From Spiribacter curvatus (lineage in GTDB: Bacteria > Pseudomonadota > Gammaproteobacteria > Nitrococcales > Nitrococcaceae), in contig NC_022664.1 of assembly GCF_000485905.1 (NCBI RefSeq), positions 744,001-808,000 on the forward strand: DNA of 64,000 nt, given 5' to 3'. Position 1 is the stretch's first letter. Every line of letters starts with the position of its first letter. The translations under genes and the position numbers were made by a program. Below the pieces are notes generated by a model. That model was not told the origin of the DNA, ran no database searches, and worked only from the letters and a program-made list of their open reading frames with translations. Positions 38,791 to 47,486 of the stretch are shown here, piece by piece.

Positions 38791-40119
38791 ATGGAAGCAG
38801 TCGCGCAGTCAAAGAGCGTTTACCTCGAGTCGTTCGAGCAGCTCGGCGAGCAGGGGCCGAACTGGCTCCGTGCCCTCCACGAACGCGGCATCCACGCCTT
38901 CGAGGCCCGTGGATTCCCCGGTTCGCGGGAGGAGGCATGGCGCAAGACCAATCTGCGGCCGGTGACTCAGACGCACTTTCCGGTGGCCGATTCGCAGGGC
39001 GTTGCCCCGAAGGCACTGGTGGAGCGCCTCGGGGATCTCGGTGATAGCTATCATCTGGTCTTTGTCGATGGTCGATTGGCCTCGGATATCTCCGATCTCT
39101 CAGACCTCGCCAAAGGGCTGACCGTGACGCCGTTCAGTCAGTACGAGGATCATCCGCCGGAGCGGTTGACCGCGGCGCTGGGCCGTCGCGTTGATATCGA
39201 CTGGCATCCGTTCGCGGCGCTCAATACGGCGTTTTTCGTGGACGGTGCCTATATCCATGTCGCCCGCGGCGCAATGATTGAAAAGCCGATCACCATCACG
39301 CATATCATTACCGCCGAAGCGGATCAGCGGGCGGTCTACCCGCGGCTGGTCGTGGAGGCCGAGGATGGCGCCGAAGTGCGTGTGGTGGAGCGCTTCATCG
39401 GAGACGACCAGGCGAGCACGCTGGTCTGTCCGGTCAGCGAGCTGTCGGCGGGGCAGAATACAATCCTCGACTACAGCCGACTCCAGGAAGACGGGGCCAC
39501 GGTGATGAATATCGGAACCGTCAATCTCGCCGCTCAGCGCGATGCCTCCCTGCGGGGTGCGTTCGTCGCCGACGGGGGACGTCTTGGCCGGGTTGACCTG
39601 ATCGCCGATCTCGAGGGCGAGGGCGGTGAGATTGACTGCAACGGCATCTATCTCACTGAAGAGCGGCAGTTCATCGACTTCCACACCTGGTTCAACCACC
39701 GTAGTGAGAACTGCTTCAGTCGTCAGCGCTTCAAGGGCATCCTCCAGGATCGCTCGGAGACGGTGTTTGACGGACTGGTCAAGGTGTTCGAGGGTGCACA
39801 GAAGACCGATGCCGTGCAGGAAAATCGCAATCTGGTGCTCGGCAAGCGCGCGCTTGCCCACTCCAACCCGCGGCTCGAGATCTTCGCGGACGACGTCAAG
39901 TGCACGCACGGATCCACCGTGGGTGAGCTCGACGAGGAAGCGTTGTTCTATCTGCGGACCCGCGGGATCAGCGCCGAGGGCGCAAAGGGCATGCTGACCC
40001 TGGCGTTCGCCGGCGAGATTGTCGACATGTTCCGTGTCACGGGCGTCCGTGATCACGTCCGGCGAGTGCTGATGCGCCGTCTGGGTGTCGATGATGCGGA
40101 TATTGGGGAGATCCTTTGA
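38791..40119 (+). CDS. sufD: Fe-S cluster assembly protein SufD
   Basis: 442 residues with the SufBD beta-helix core: NTAFFVDGAYIHVARGAMIE, the SRQRFKGILQDRSETVFDG segment and the C-terminal CTHGSTVGELDEEALFYLRT, which carries the conserved histidine region at the SufB interface. N-terminal residues 1-120 form the helical domain. The stop overlaps the sufS start by 4 nt. Confidence 0.96.
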   Translation: MEAVAQSKSVYLESFEQLGEQGPNWLRALHERGIHAFEARGFPGSREEAWRKTNLRPVTQTHFPVADSQGVAPKALVERLGDLGDSYHLVFVDGRLASDISDLSDLAKGLTVTPFSQYEDHPPERLTAALGRRVDIDWHPFAALNTAFFVDGAYIHVARGAMIEKPITITHIITAEADQRAVYPRLVVEAEDGAEVRVVERFIGDDQASTLVCPVSELSAGQNTILDYSRLQEDGATVMNIGTVNLAAQRDASLRGAFVADGGRLGRVDLIADLEGEGGEIDCNGIYLTEERQFIDFHTWFNHRSENCFSRQRFKGILQDRSETVFDGLVKVFEGAQKTDAVQENRNLVLGKRALAHSNPRLEIFADDVKCTHGSTVGELDEEALFYLRTRGISAEGAKGMLTLAFAGEIVDMFRVTGVRDHVRRVLMRRLGVDDADIGEIL

Positions 40120-41366
40120 GCGCACATCCGATCAATGATTCGCGCCCCGGCGCTGATATGGCGCCTTATCGGGCCGACTTCCCGGTGCTGCAGCGGCCGA
40201 TGAACGGCCGTCGGCTGGCGTTTCTCGACAGCGCGGCGAGCGCGCAGAAACCGCAATGCGTCATCGACGCCGAGCGGGACTGTTACGAGCAGTACTACGC
40301 GAATATCCATCGCGGGGTATACCAGCTCTCGCAGCGCTCCACCCAAGCGTTCGAGAACGTCCGCGGGACCGTCAAGCGATTCATCAATGCCGCGGACGAG
40401 CGCGAAGTGGTGTTCGTCCGCGGTGCGACAGAGGCGATCAACCTGGTCGCCCAGTCGTTTGTACGGCCCAGGCTGCAGCCGGGGGACGAGGTCCTGATCA
40501 CTGGCATGGAGCATCATGCCAATATCGTGCCCTGGCAGCTTGTGACCGAGGCCACCGGCGCAAAACTGGTGGTGGCGCCGGTACTTGATGACGGGTCACT
40601 GGATATGGATGGCCTGCGCGAGCGGATCAGCGAACGGACCCGTTTCATGAGCGTTGTGCACGTCTCCAACACACTGGGGACGATCAACCCCGTGGAGACG
40701 ATCACGGCGCTCGCCCACGAGCGCGGTATTCCGGTCCTGGTTGACGGTGCCCAGTCGGCGCCGCACATGCCGGTGGATGTCCAGGCCATGGGGGCTGACT
40801 TCTATACGTTCTCGGCACACAAGACCTATGGCCCGAGCGGCTCCGGGATCCTTTGGGGTCGGCTCGAGCATCTCGAGGCGATGCCGCCCTACCAGGGCGG
40901 TGGTGACATGATCCGCACGGTCACCTTTGAGCGCACCGAGTACGCGCCACCGCCGCAGCGGTTTGAGGCGGGTACGCCCAACATCGCCGGTGTGATCGCC
41001 ATGGGCGCCGGCCTTGAGTACATGGAATCGGTTGGCCGCGAGGCGATTCTCGCCCACGAGCAGTCGCTGCTCGCCTATGCCAACGAGCGCCTGGCGGCGT
41101 GGGACGACCTGCATGTCATCGGTACCGCACCCGGCAAGGCCGGGGTGGTGTCATTCGTGATCGACGGGATCCATCCTCACGACATGGGTACGATTCTGGA
41201 TATGGAAGGCGTTGCCGTACGGGTGGGCCACCACTGCACGCAGCCACTGATGGAGCGGTTCAATGTGCCCGCGACGGTGAGGGCCTCGTTCGGGCTCTAC
41301 AACGATCGTGAGGATGTTGATGCGCTGATCGACGGGCTGACCAAGGTGAAGTCGCTGCTCGCCTGA
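40116..41366 (+). CDS. sufS: cysteine desulfurase SufS, TTG start
   Basis: The TTG at 40116 overlaps the sufD stop (TTTGAG) and has GGGGAG 5 nt upstream; ATG 40158 is the only reasonable alternative. The 416-residue PLP enzyme has ATEAINLVAQSF, the PLP lysine in SAHKTYGPSG (Lys236) and the sulphur-accepting Cys374 in RVGHHCTQPLM. It takes sulphur from cysteine for cluster assembly. With no SufE gene present, the acceptor is probably the SufU-type protein encoded next. Confidence 0.95.
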   Translation: MSAHPINDSRPGADMAPYRADFPVLQRPMNGRRLAFLDSAASAQKPQCVIDAERDCYEQYYANIHRGVYQLSQRSTQAFENVRGTVKRFINAADEREVVFVRGATEAINLVAQSFVRPRLQPGDEVLITGMEHHANIVPWQLVTEATGAKLVVAPVLDDGSLDMDGLRERISERTRFMSVVHVSNTLGTINPVETITALAHERGIPVLVDGAQSAPHMPVDVQAMGADFYTFSAHKTYGPSGSGILWGRLEHLEAMPPYQGGGDMIRTVTFERTEYAPPPQRFEAGTPNIAGVIAMGAGLEYMESVGREAILAHEQSLLAYANERLAAWDDLHVIGTAPGKAGVVSFVIDGIHPHDMGTILDMEGVAVRVGHHCTQPLMERFNVPATVRASFGLYNDREDVDALIDGLTKVKSLLA

Positions 41367-41368
41367 TC

Positions 41369-41827
41369 ATGACCGAGCTCTCGGCGCTCTATCAGGCGGT
41401 GGTACTCGAGCATAACCGCTCACCCAGGAATTTTCGGGCGGTGGAGGCCTGCGACCATGCGGCGGATGGCAACAACCCGCTCTGCGGTGATCGCATCCAT
41501 GTCGAGCTGCGGTTGGACGCGGCCGGCCGGATAGAGGATATCGGTTTCGACGGCGAGGGTTGCGCGATCTCCACCGCTGCGGCATCGATCATGACCGAGA
41601 TCCTGATGGGACGCTCGGTCGCGGAGGCTCGAGCCATCAGCGAGCTTTTCCAGCGTCTGGTGACTGATCGCGCCGCTGAACCGGTGGCGGATGATGATCC
41701 AGCGCTCGATAAGCTCCAGGCCCTTGCCGGGGTGCGTGACTATCCGATGCGGGTAAAATGCGCGACGCTCGCCTGGCACACCCTGCAGGCGGCACTTGAT
41801 CCGCCTGACCGACAACGCACGGAGTAG
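41369..41827 (+). CDS. sufU: SufU-type IscU-like sulphur relay protein
   Basis: 152 residues with the IscU fold: Cys39 and Asp41 in NNPLCGDRIHV, Cys65 in GEGCAISTAAASIM and Cys131 in MRVKCATLAWHTL. A roughly 20-residue insertion between the last two motifs and the absence of the IscU LPPVK motif fit SufU, a zinc-dependent sulphur transfer partner of SufS, rather than IscU. It begins 2 nt after sufS. Confidence 0.92.
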   Translation: MTELSALYQAVVLEHNRSPRNFRAVEACDHAADGNNPLCGDRIHVELRLDAAGRIEDIGFDGEGCAISTAAASIMTEILMGRSVAEARAISELFQRLVTDRAAEPVADDDPALDKLQALAGVRDYPMRVKCATLAWHTLQAALDPPDRQRTE

Positions 41828-41830
41828 AGC

Positions 41831-42154
41831 ATGGTGGAACGTCCCCCGATCGAGACCCTTCGCGAGGGTGTGGTGACGGCGCTTCGTAGCGTCTATGACC
41901 CGGAGATCCCGGTCGATGTCTACGAGCTTGGTCTGATCTACGAAGTCGAGGTGGATGAAGAGGGCTTTGTCGATGTGCTCATGACGCTGACCTCACCCGC
42001 CTGTCCCGTGGCCGGTCAGATGCCGATCATGATCAAGGCCGCCGTCGAGCAGGTGCGCGGTGTCGAGGCTGCCGAGGTCGAACTGACCTGGGATCCGCCC
42101 TGGTCACAGGATCGCATGTCAGAGAGCGCGCGACTGCAGCTCGGCTTTATGTGA
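41831..42154 (+). CDS. sufT: SufT-like DUF59 (MIP18) protein
   Basis: 107 residues of the MIP18/DUF59 domain: RSVYDPEIPVDVYELGLIYE, MTLTSPACPVAGQMP with the conserved cysteine, and VELTWDPPWSQDRMS. Proteins of this kind help mature or repair Fe-S proteins. As the last gene of the suf operon, 3 nt after sufU, it is a usual SUF companion. It converges with the Tad locus with a single base between the stops. Confidence 0.93.
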   Translation: MVERPPIETLREGVVTALRSVYDPEIPVDVYELGLIYEVEVDEEGFVDVLMTLTSPACPVAGQMPIMIKAAVEQVRGVEAAEVELTWDPPWSQDRMSESARLQLGFM

Positions 42155-42155
42155 A

Positions 42156-43814
42156 TCACACCATCGTGGTCGGCGCATCGGTGTCGAAGATGGATAGATC
42201 CACATCGGCGCCTGGACTCGGACCGGTCTGGATGAACGCCGGGATCTGGCCGGTGGCGCGGAAGCCGTGGTCATGATGGAACAGATCGGTGAGCAGGATC
42301 CGGTCGCCTTCCATCCCGGCCACCTCGGTGATCGCGGTGATCCGTCGGGCGCCGTCACCGAAGCGCGTCAACTGGACCACGATATCGATCGCCGCGGCGA
42401 TCTGATCGCGGATCGCCCGGGCCGGCAGGTCCATCCCCGCCATCAGCGTCATGACCTCAAGCCGTGCGAGCGCATCGCGTGGAGCATTCGCATGGGCGGT
42501 GGTCAGCGAGCCATCATGCCCGGTGTTCATGGCCTGCAGCATGTCCAGCGCCTCACCGCCGCGGCACTCACCCACGAGAATCCGATCGGGTCGCATACGC
42601 AGTGCATTGCGGACCAGATCGCGAATCGGGATGGCGCCACTGCCTTCGATGTTCGGCGGTCGCGATTCGAGTGCCACCACATGATCCTGCTGCAGGCGAA
42701 GCTCTGCAGAGTCCTCGATGGTGACAATACGCTCTGTCTCCTCGATCTCCTCGGACAGGGCATTGAGCACGGTGGTCTTACCGGTGCCCGTCCCACCGGC
42801 GATCAGGATATTGCGGCGGCGGTGCACGCATAGGCGCAGGAATGTCGCCATGGCGTGATCGAGACCGCCGAACCGGATCAGATCATCGAGCCCGATCCGC
42901 TCCTCGCCAAAGCGTCGGATGGTGAGTGTCGCGCCGTTCAGTGCCAGCGGCGGGATGATTGCGTTGACCCGCGAGCCGTCCGGCAGCCGAGCGTCCACCA
43001 GCGGCGAGCCCTCGTCGAGGCGTCGGCCGAGCGGGGAAACGATGCGATCGAGAACGCTGTCGAGGGAAGCCGCTGAGCTGAATTCGAGTGCGGTCTTCTC
43101 GAGCTGGCCGCCGCGCTCGACGTAGATGCGTTCATGCCCGTTGACCATGATCTCACTGACCGCGGGATCGTCCATCAACGCCTCGATGGGTCCAAGTCCC
43201 ACGGTCTCAGCGACCACCGCGGCGACGACGGTCTCTTCATTCAGGTCCGCTGGCATCGCCAGCTCTCCCTCCTCGATCAACTGCCACGCAGTGGCCGTGG
43301 CCTCTTCGCGAAGGCGGCTGGGGGAGAGGGTCTGGAGGATATCGCGGCGATAGAGATCAAGCCGCTGGCTGATGCACTCCTGGAAGCGTCGCACCAGATC
43401 GGGTGATATCCGCGGCGCAGCGGGCATCCTTTGTATCGTCGGGGTGATCGGCGCGGCCGGCTCGGCGACGCCGGCGGTTGGATCGGCATCGCCGGCATCC
43501 AGCGTCTGTGGAGGCAGGACCCGACGGATCTGCCAGCGCGCGTCGCCCAGGCTGAGCGCATCGCCCGCGGCCAGCGGTCCGGCCTGGCGGACGGGCTCGC
43601 CATTGAAGACGATCTCCCGGCGACCCGCCAGCAAGCGGATGTGCGCGCCATATTCGTCGACACGCAGCTCGGCATGACGGCGGGCGATGCCTGCTCCGCT
43701 GATGCGCAGATCGCAGCGACGTCCGCTGCCAATCGAATGTCGGGCACCGTCGTGCAGTGCGATGACCCTGGGTTGGTGATCGCCGGATCGGTGGACGAGT
43801 TCGAGCTCACTCAT
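42156..43814 (-). CDS. cpaF: Tad pilus assembly ATPase CpaF/TadA with N-terminal FHA domain
   Basis: The start is ATG 43814, with GAGGAA upstream, overlapping cpaC by 8 nt. Of the 552 residues, 1-100 form an FHA domain ([20 protein letters not shown], the phosphothreonine-binding loop). A linker follows and then the secretion ATPase with [13 protein letters not shown], Walker [10 protein letters not shown] (340-348), [16 protein letters not shown] and the His-box [12 protein letters not shown]. It powers Flp pilus extension in the cytoplasm. An FHA domain fused to CpaF suggests control by Thr phosphorylation or docking to a phosphoprotein. Confidence 0.93.
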   Translation of the reverse strand: MSELELVHRSGDHQPRVIALHDGARHSIGSGRRCDLRISGAGIARRHAELRVDEYGAHIRLLAGRREIVFNGEPVRQAGPLAAGDALSLGDARWQIRRVLPPQTLDAGDADPTAGVAEPAAPITPTIQRMPAAPRISPDLVRRFQECISQRLDLYRRDILQTLSPSRLREEATATAWQLIEEGELAMPADLNEETVVAAVVAETVGLGPIEALMDDPAVSEIMVNGHERIYVERGGQLEKTALEFSSAASLDSVLDRIVSPLGRRLDEGSPLVDARLPDGSRVNAIIPPLALNGATLTIRRFGEERIGLDDLIRFGGLDHAMATFLRLCVHRRRNILIAGGTGTGKTTVLNALSEEIEETERIVTIEDSAELRLQQDHVVALESRPPNIEGSGAIPIRDLVRNALRMRPDRILVGECRGGEALDMLQAMNTGHDGSLTTAHANAPRDALARLEVMTLMAGMDLPARAIRDQIAAAIDIVVQLTRFGDGARRITAITEVAGMEGDRILLTDLFHHDHGFRATGQIPAFIQTGPSPGADVDLSIFDTDAPTTMV

Positions 43815-45087
43815 AACGGATTTCCTCAAGCGGCAGTCGACCGGAGTTGGACAGGTCCGTGGGTTCGGATGGCGCTGCCTCGGTGGTCGTGTCCTGCAGG
43901 GTGGGCGTGATCAGTACGACAAGCTCGGTCTCCTGCCGCTGGAATCGCTCCGAGCGGAACAGTCGGCCGATCACCGGGAGCTGGCCAAGCCCGGGCAGCT
44001 CGCTGACGGCGCGGGACTGCTGCTCGTCGATCAGACCGGCAATGAGCAGCGTCTGGCCGCTCGCGCCGCTCATCTCGGTCACCGCATTGCGGACTGAGAA
44101 CCCGGGCACGCCGAGGACGGTGACGGATTCGTCGACGTCGCTCACCTCCACCTCGACGCGGGTGCGAATCCGCGCGTCATCCCCGACGATCGGCGCGACC
44201 TTGAGCAGGATCCCATAGTCCTTGAATGTCACCGATGGCGCGCCATCGCCGCTCTGGATCGGGATGGGTACCTCGCCGCCCGCCTGGAACTCCGCCGATG
44301 TCCCGCTGAGCGCTGAGAGCATGGGCTCGGCAATCACCCGCGCCTCACCGGACTGACCGAGGAGATCGATCATGGCAGTGAGGCTGAGACCGACTCCGAG
44401 ATAGCCATTACCCGTGCCGATATCAAGCGGCAGGGCATTATCCGGCGTAAAGTCGCCGAGTTCGCCACGGAATACATCGTTGGTCTCGATATCGGAGGCG
44501 TAAGCGAAGCTGATCGCTGGCGATTCTGTCGCCCAATCCAGACCGATTTCGTGCAGCGTTGATTGACGTAATTCCACGAACCGCGCCTTGACCTGCACTG
44601 TGGGGGTCTCGGCCATTGCCGGTGGATCGGTGAAATCGCCAAGCGTGGGGTAGGCGGCGATCAGTGTCTCGAAGCGCTGCCGGTCTTGTTTGGTTGTCGG
44701 CTGACCGATCACGAAATACCCGCCCTCTGCGCGCTCAAGTGTAATGCCCTCGATCCGTGCCGCCAGTGCCTCGAGCTTAGGATCGGTGATTGCTGCCGAT
44801 GCAGGCCGCACGATGACGGGTAAATGCCGTGACTCGCCGTTCTCCGACCAGAGCCGCAGATCGGTGCGTCCGGCGGTCCGACCCATCAGCAGCACACCTT
44901 CACCATTACCGAGGACTTCGACCTCGGCGAGCGCGCCGTCGCCGAGCGCGACGCGGACGATGTCGCTTGCCTCGACGACCCGGGAGTGGCCAATGGCGAT
45001 ATCGATGGCGGCCGTCAAAGGGCTCCACATAAGCCCCAGGATCAGGACGATCCGGGTGATCAGTGGTCGACGACCGGTAACGCTCAT
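43807..45087 (-). CDS. cpaC: Tad pilus secretin CpaC/RcpA
   Basis: 426 residues with a signal peptide, an N-terminal BON-like/pilus-secretin domain (SRVVEASDIVRVALGDGALAE), and the secretin core (VQVKARFVELRQSTLHEIGL; VPIPIQSGDGAPSVTFKDYG; LPGLGQLPVIGRLFRS). It forms the outer-membrane ring through which the pilus leaves. It overlaps cpaB by 4 nt and cpaF by 8 nt. Confidence 0.94.
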   Translation of the reverse strand: MSVTGRRPLITRIVLILGLMWSPLTAAIDIAIGHSRVVEASDIVRVALGDGALAEVEVLGNGEGVLLMGRTAGRTDLRLWSENGESRHLPVIVRPASAAITDPKLEALAARIEGITLERAEGGYFVIGQPTTKQDRQRFETLIAAYPTLGDFTDPPAMAETPTVQVKARFVELRQSTLHEIGLDWATESPAISFAYASDIETNDVFRGELGDFTPDNALPLDIGTGNGYLGVGLSLTAMIDLLGQSGEARVIAEPMLSALSGTSAEFQAGGEVPIPIQSGDGAPSVTFKDYGILLKVAPIVGDDARIRTRVEVEVSDVDESVTVLGVPGFSVRNAVTEMSGASGQTLLIAGLIDEQQSRAVSELPGLGQLPVIGRLFRSERFQRQETELVVLITPTLQDTTTEAAPSEPTDLSNSGRLPLEEIRYE

Positions 45088-45872
45088 CGCTGGCCTCCGA
45101 TAATCAGTTCGACATCCGGCCTGCTGCTATCCGAATCCGCGGCAGGGCTCTTATCGATGAGTGCCGTCGCGTCGATTCGATAACCCTGGACGGGCGTATC
45201 ATCGGTGTCGGCACGTAGCACCACGTGGATGTCGCCGATGGCGAGGGCGTGAGTGATCCGAGCGGCTTCCACCGGCGAGACGGCAAGCGTTAGATCGTCA
45301 TAGCGGCCCGGGCCCTGTCCGATCCGCGTGTCACCGAGCCGGGCGCCGGTCGCAAGGATGGGGATATCGGCGAGTAGCGGAACGGTCTCGCGTTGGCTGC
45401 GATCGCGATAGGTCAGCATCAGATCGAGCCGATCGCCGGGGGCGAGCAACCCAGCGATTTCCGCGCTCCCGGAGACCGGGATCGTGATCGCCCGATCGCC
45501 TGGCGTGATCTGCTCGGCAAGCCGCGCCCGGTCGTCGCCTTTGACATGTGCGGGCAGAATCGCGCGCCCGGCCGTGATGGGTCGATCGAGGGTGCGCCCG
45601 GCGATGCGTGACCAGGCGCTGTCCGCAAGGGCGCTGTCATGGGTGAATGCCAGTGGCATCTCCCGCAGGGCAACGGTCTCACGGCTCAGCTGGCTGCCTT
45701 TGGGTAGATCGTCACGAGCGACGATCACCGAGCGCGTCGCATGATCCGAGCGCAGCTCTGCTTCGATCGCTTCGGCCCGTTGTTGGAGGTGACGATCACC
45801 GAATCCGATCCCCGCACCACCGGCGATCAGGGCGCCGACAATCAGTAGGACACCGCGCTTTGTGGGACTCAT
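45084..45872 (-). CDS. cpaB: Tad pilus assembly protein CpaB/RcpC
   Basis: The start is ATG 45872 with GAGG 6 nt upstream. The 262-residue protein has one N-terminal membrane helix (GVLLIVGALIAGGAGIGF) and an SAF domain (VIVARDDLPKGSQLSRETVA; GRTLDRPITAGRAILPAHV) followed by the RcpC beta domain. SAF/CpaB proteins sit in the periplasm with the secretin. It lies directly upstream of cpaC. Confidence 0.92.
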   Translation of the reverse strand: MSPTKRGVLLIVGALIAGGAGIGFGDRHLQQRAEAIEAELRSDHATRSVIVARDDLPKGSQLSRETVALREMPLAFTHDSALADSAWSRIAGRTLDRPITAGRAILPAHVKGDDRARLAEQITPGDRAITIPVSGSAEIAGLLAPGDRLDLMLTYRDRSQRETVPLLADIPILATGARLGDTRIGQGPGRYDDLTLAVSPVEAARITHALAIGDIHVVLRADTDDTPVQGYRIDATALIDKSPAADSDSSRPDVELIIGGQR

Positions 45873-45897
45873 GATCGACCTCATCCACCCATTCGGA

Positions 45898-46026
45898 TTA
45901 CAAAGGAATCGCGAGGCTCCAGAGCGCACTGTCGGCGTAGCTCCCCAGGGCACGGATCACGCGATCGATGCCTGACCATACGCCGAGCAGACCGGCTGCT
46001 ACTGCGAGGTACTCGGCACTACTCAT
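45898..46026 (-). CDS. 42-residue pilin-like peptide without leader
   Basis: ATG 46026 overlaps the stop of the preceding gene (ATGAGTAG), suggesting coupled translation. The peptide is MSSAEYLAVAAGLLGVWSGI followed by DRVIRALGSYADSALWSLAIPL. Glu5-Tyr6 followed by a hydrophobic helix is exactly the start of a mature Flp-type pilin, but there is no leader or cleavage glycine. It could be a tiny minor subunit or a membrane assembly factor. It is too short for ordinary gene finders. Position in the Tad operon between the secreted protein and cpaB supports it being real. Confidence 0.6.
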   Translation of the reverse strand: MSSAEYLAVAAGLLGVWSGIDRVIRALGSYADSALWSLAIPL

Positions 46027-46783
46027 GCGCCGGCGGTGGAGTCAGGCGGTGCATCGTGAGCTCGGTCGTGCCGTGATTCGCGATAAGGTTGAGATTGAGC
46101 GTCTCGGCCCCCCGACCCATGGTTATTCGTTGGTATTGTCCGGCGCTGCGCGCGCCGCGTTCATCGACACGCCAGCCCGCTGTCTGCAGACGCTGAACCA
46201 CGCGCTCAGTGGCGCGAGCGAGCGTTAATGGTGTGTCGGCGACAACCGTTACTCCATCACGATGCGCTTGCTGGACAAGAAGCTCGAAGCCATCCGGCAG
46301 GGGCAGGTAAGAGGTCGGGGATCGGGCATCGGCGCGGGCGACTCCCATGATGCTGATCATGACGGCATGGCCGGATCCGCTGCGCTGTATCTCCACATAT
46401 CGCCCCCATTGTCGGCCCGAGTGCATCAGTACCTCGTCGATGCCATCGGCGTCCCGATCCTGCGCTAGCATGTCACCGGTTATGTCACGCCAGTGGCGCT
46501 CATATCGGGGCATGAGTGTCTTGATGGGCCGATGGGTCGTATACGCGAGCTGGCACATGGGAATTCCGCCGATCACGATCTGATCGTCGCGATAGACCCC
46601 GGCCGCGTCCGCCGGCATCGGCATGCCGTTGAGTGCATCGTCACAGTCGTTCGCGAGCGCATTGGGTGGGGCCATCAGTACGCCGACGCTGAGCAGCACT
46701 AGCCAGTCATGACGCGCGGACGATCGGTCAGCGACGGATCGGGAAGCGATCGGATTCCGGTACGAAATCGGTCGAGCGGGCAT
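46019..46783 (-). CDS. secreted protein of the Tad locus with one calcium-type loop, function unknown
   Basis: The ATG at 46783 has a strong GGAGGGACGA site although it lies 56 nt inside the tadE-like gene. The 254-residue product has a signal peptide (LVLLSVGVLMAPPNALA). The mature part includes QDRDADGIDEVLMHSG, a DxDxDG loop of the calcium-binding type seen in FG-GAP and dockerin-like repeats, in a region that reads as if describing a beta strand pair. The C-terminal half has two alpha/beta stretches with no recognised family. It is probably a periplasmic or pilus-associated factor. Confidence 0.7.
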   Translation of the reverse strand: MPARPISYRNPIASRSVADRSSARHDWLVLLSVGVLMAPPNALANDCDDALNGMPMPADAAGVYRDDQIVIGGIPMCQLAYTTHRPIKTLMPRYERHWRDITGDMLAQDRDADGIDEVLMHSGRQWGRYVEIQRSGSGHAVMISIMGVARADARSPTSYLPLPDGFELLVQQAHRDGVTVVADTPLTLARATERVVQRLQTAGWRVDERGARSAGQYQRITMGRGAETLNLNLIANHGTTELTMHRLTPPPAHE

Positions 46784-47486
46784 ATCGTCCCTCCTTGAAC
46801 ACCGCGAATGCGCCCATGGTCTGGGCGGGTTGGGTCAATACGTCGACGGGCTCGCTTGCGACAATCCGCTCGGCGCGTCGCTGATAGGCCCGATCGTCGC
46901 TGGCCTGCCAGTCCCCGGGTGCGATGGCGCCGCGTGCCTCGAGGGTCAGCAGCGGCTTGGGTGGGCCATCCTCGAGTCGGGGCTGAGCGCTGATCCGGAC
47001 GTGATGGCTGGGGAGCCGCTCCCGCGGGAGTCCAAGCATGCCTCCGGAAAGACCGATGGCGGCGATCGCACTGGGGATGGATTCGCCGTAGGCGATGTTG
47101 CGGACACCGAGGCCGGCACGGGGCAGATCGCGCCCGCCGCGGCCGCCGCCTTTTCTGCGGACCGTGTCATCGGCGGCGATCGCACGCAGTGCCCCCTCGC
47201 GGTCATGCCAGAGTGGGTTCTGGCTGATCCCCTGGCGATACAGACGCGCGGTATCCACGATCGGCGCGTGATCGCTGCCGTGAATACGGTCTTCGATCGC
47301 TATCCGCAGATCATCGCTGCTACTGCGCCCGCTGATCTCCTCCCATACGGCATAGCGCGTGCCGGCAATCGCTGCGCGCTCCATGTCCTGCACCCGCCCC
47401 AGATGATCCATCGCCATCAGCGCCGGAATGATTGCAAGCAGGCCGATCAGCGCCTCTGTCATGGCGGCTCCACGCTCCCGACTCAT
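46728..47486 (-). CDS. TadE-like minor pilin
   Basis: 252 residues. MSRERGAAMTEALIGLLAII is a prepilin-type start: cleavage after RG would leave Ala1 and Glu5, as in Tad pseudopilins, followed by a hydrophobic helix. The rest is a soluble domain rich in Arg and Gly without recognised motifs. TadE/TadF proteins are processed by the pilus peptidase and are needed for pilus assembly. It overlaps the tadG-like gene by 4 nt. Confidence 0.82.
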   Translation of the reverse strand: MSRERGAAMTEALIGLLAIIPALMAMDHLGRVQDMERAAIAGTRYAVWEEISGRSSSDDLRIAIEDRIHGSDHAPIVDTARLYRQGISQNPLWHDREGALRAIAADDTVRRKGGGRGGRDLPRAGLGVRNIAYGESIPSAIAAIGLSGGMLGLPRERLPSHHVRISAQPRLEDGPPKPLLTLEARGAIAPGDWQASDDRAYQRRAERIVASEPVDVLTQPAQTMGAFAVFKEGRYARSTDFVPESDRFPIRR

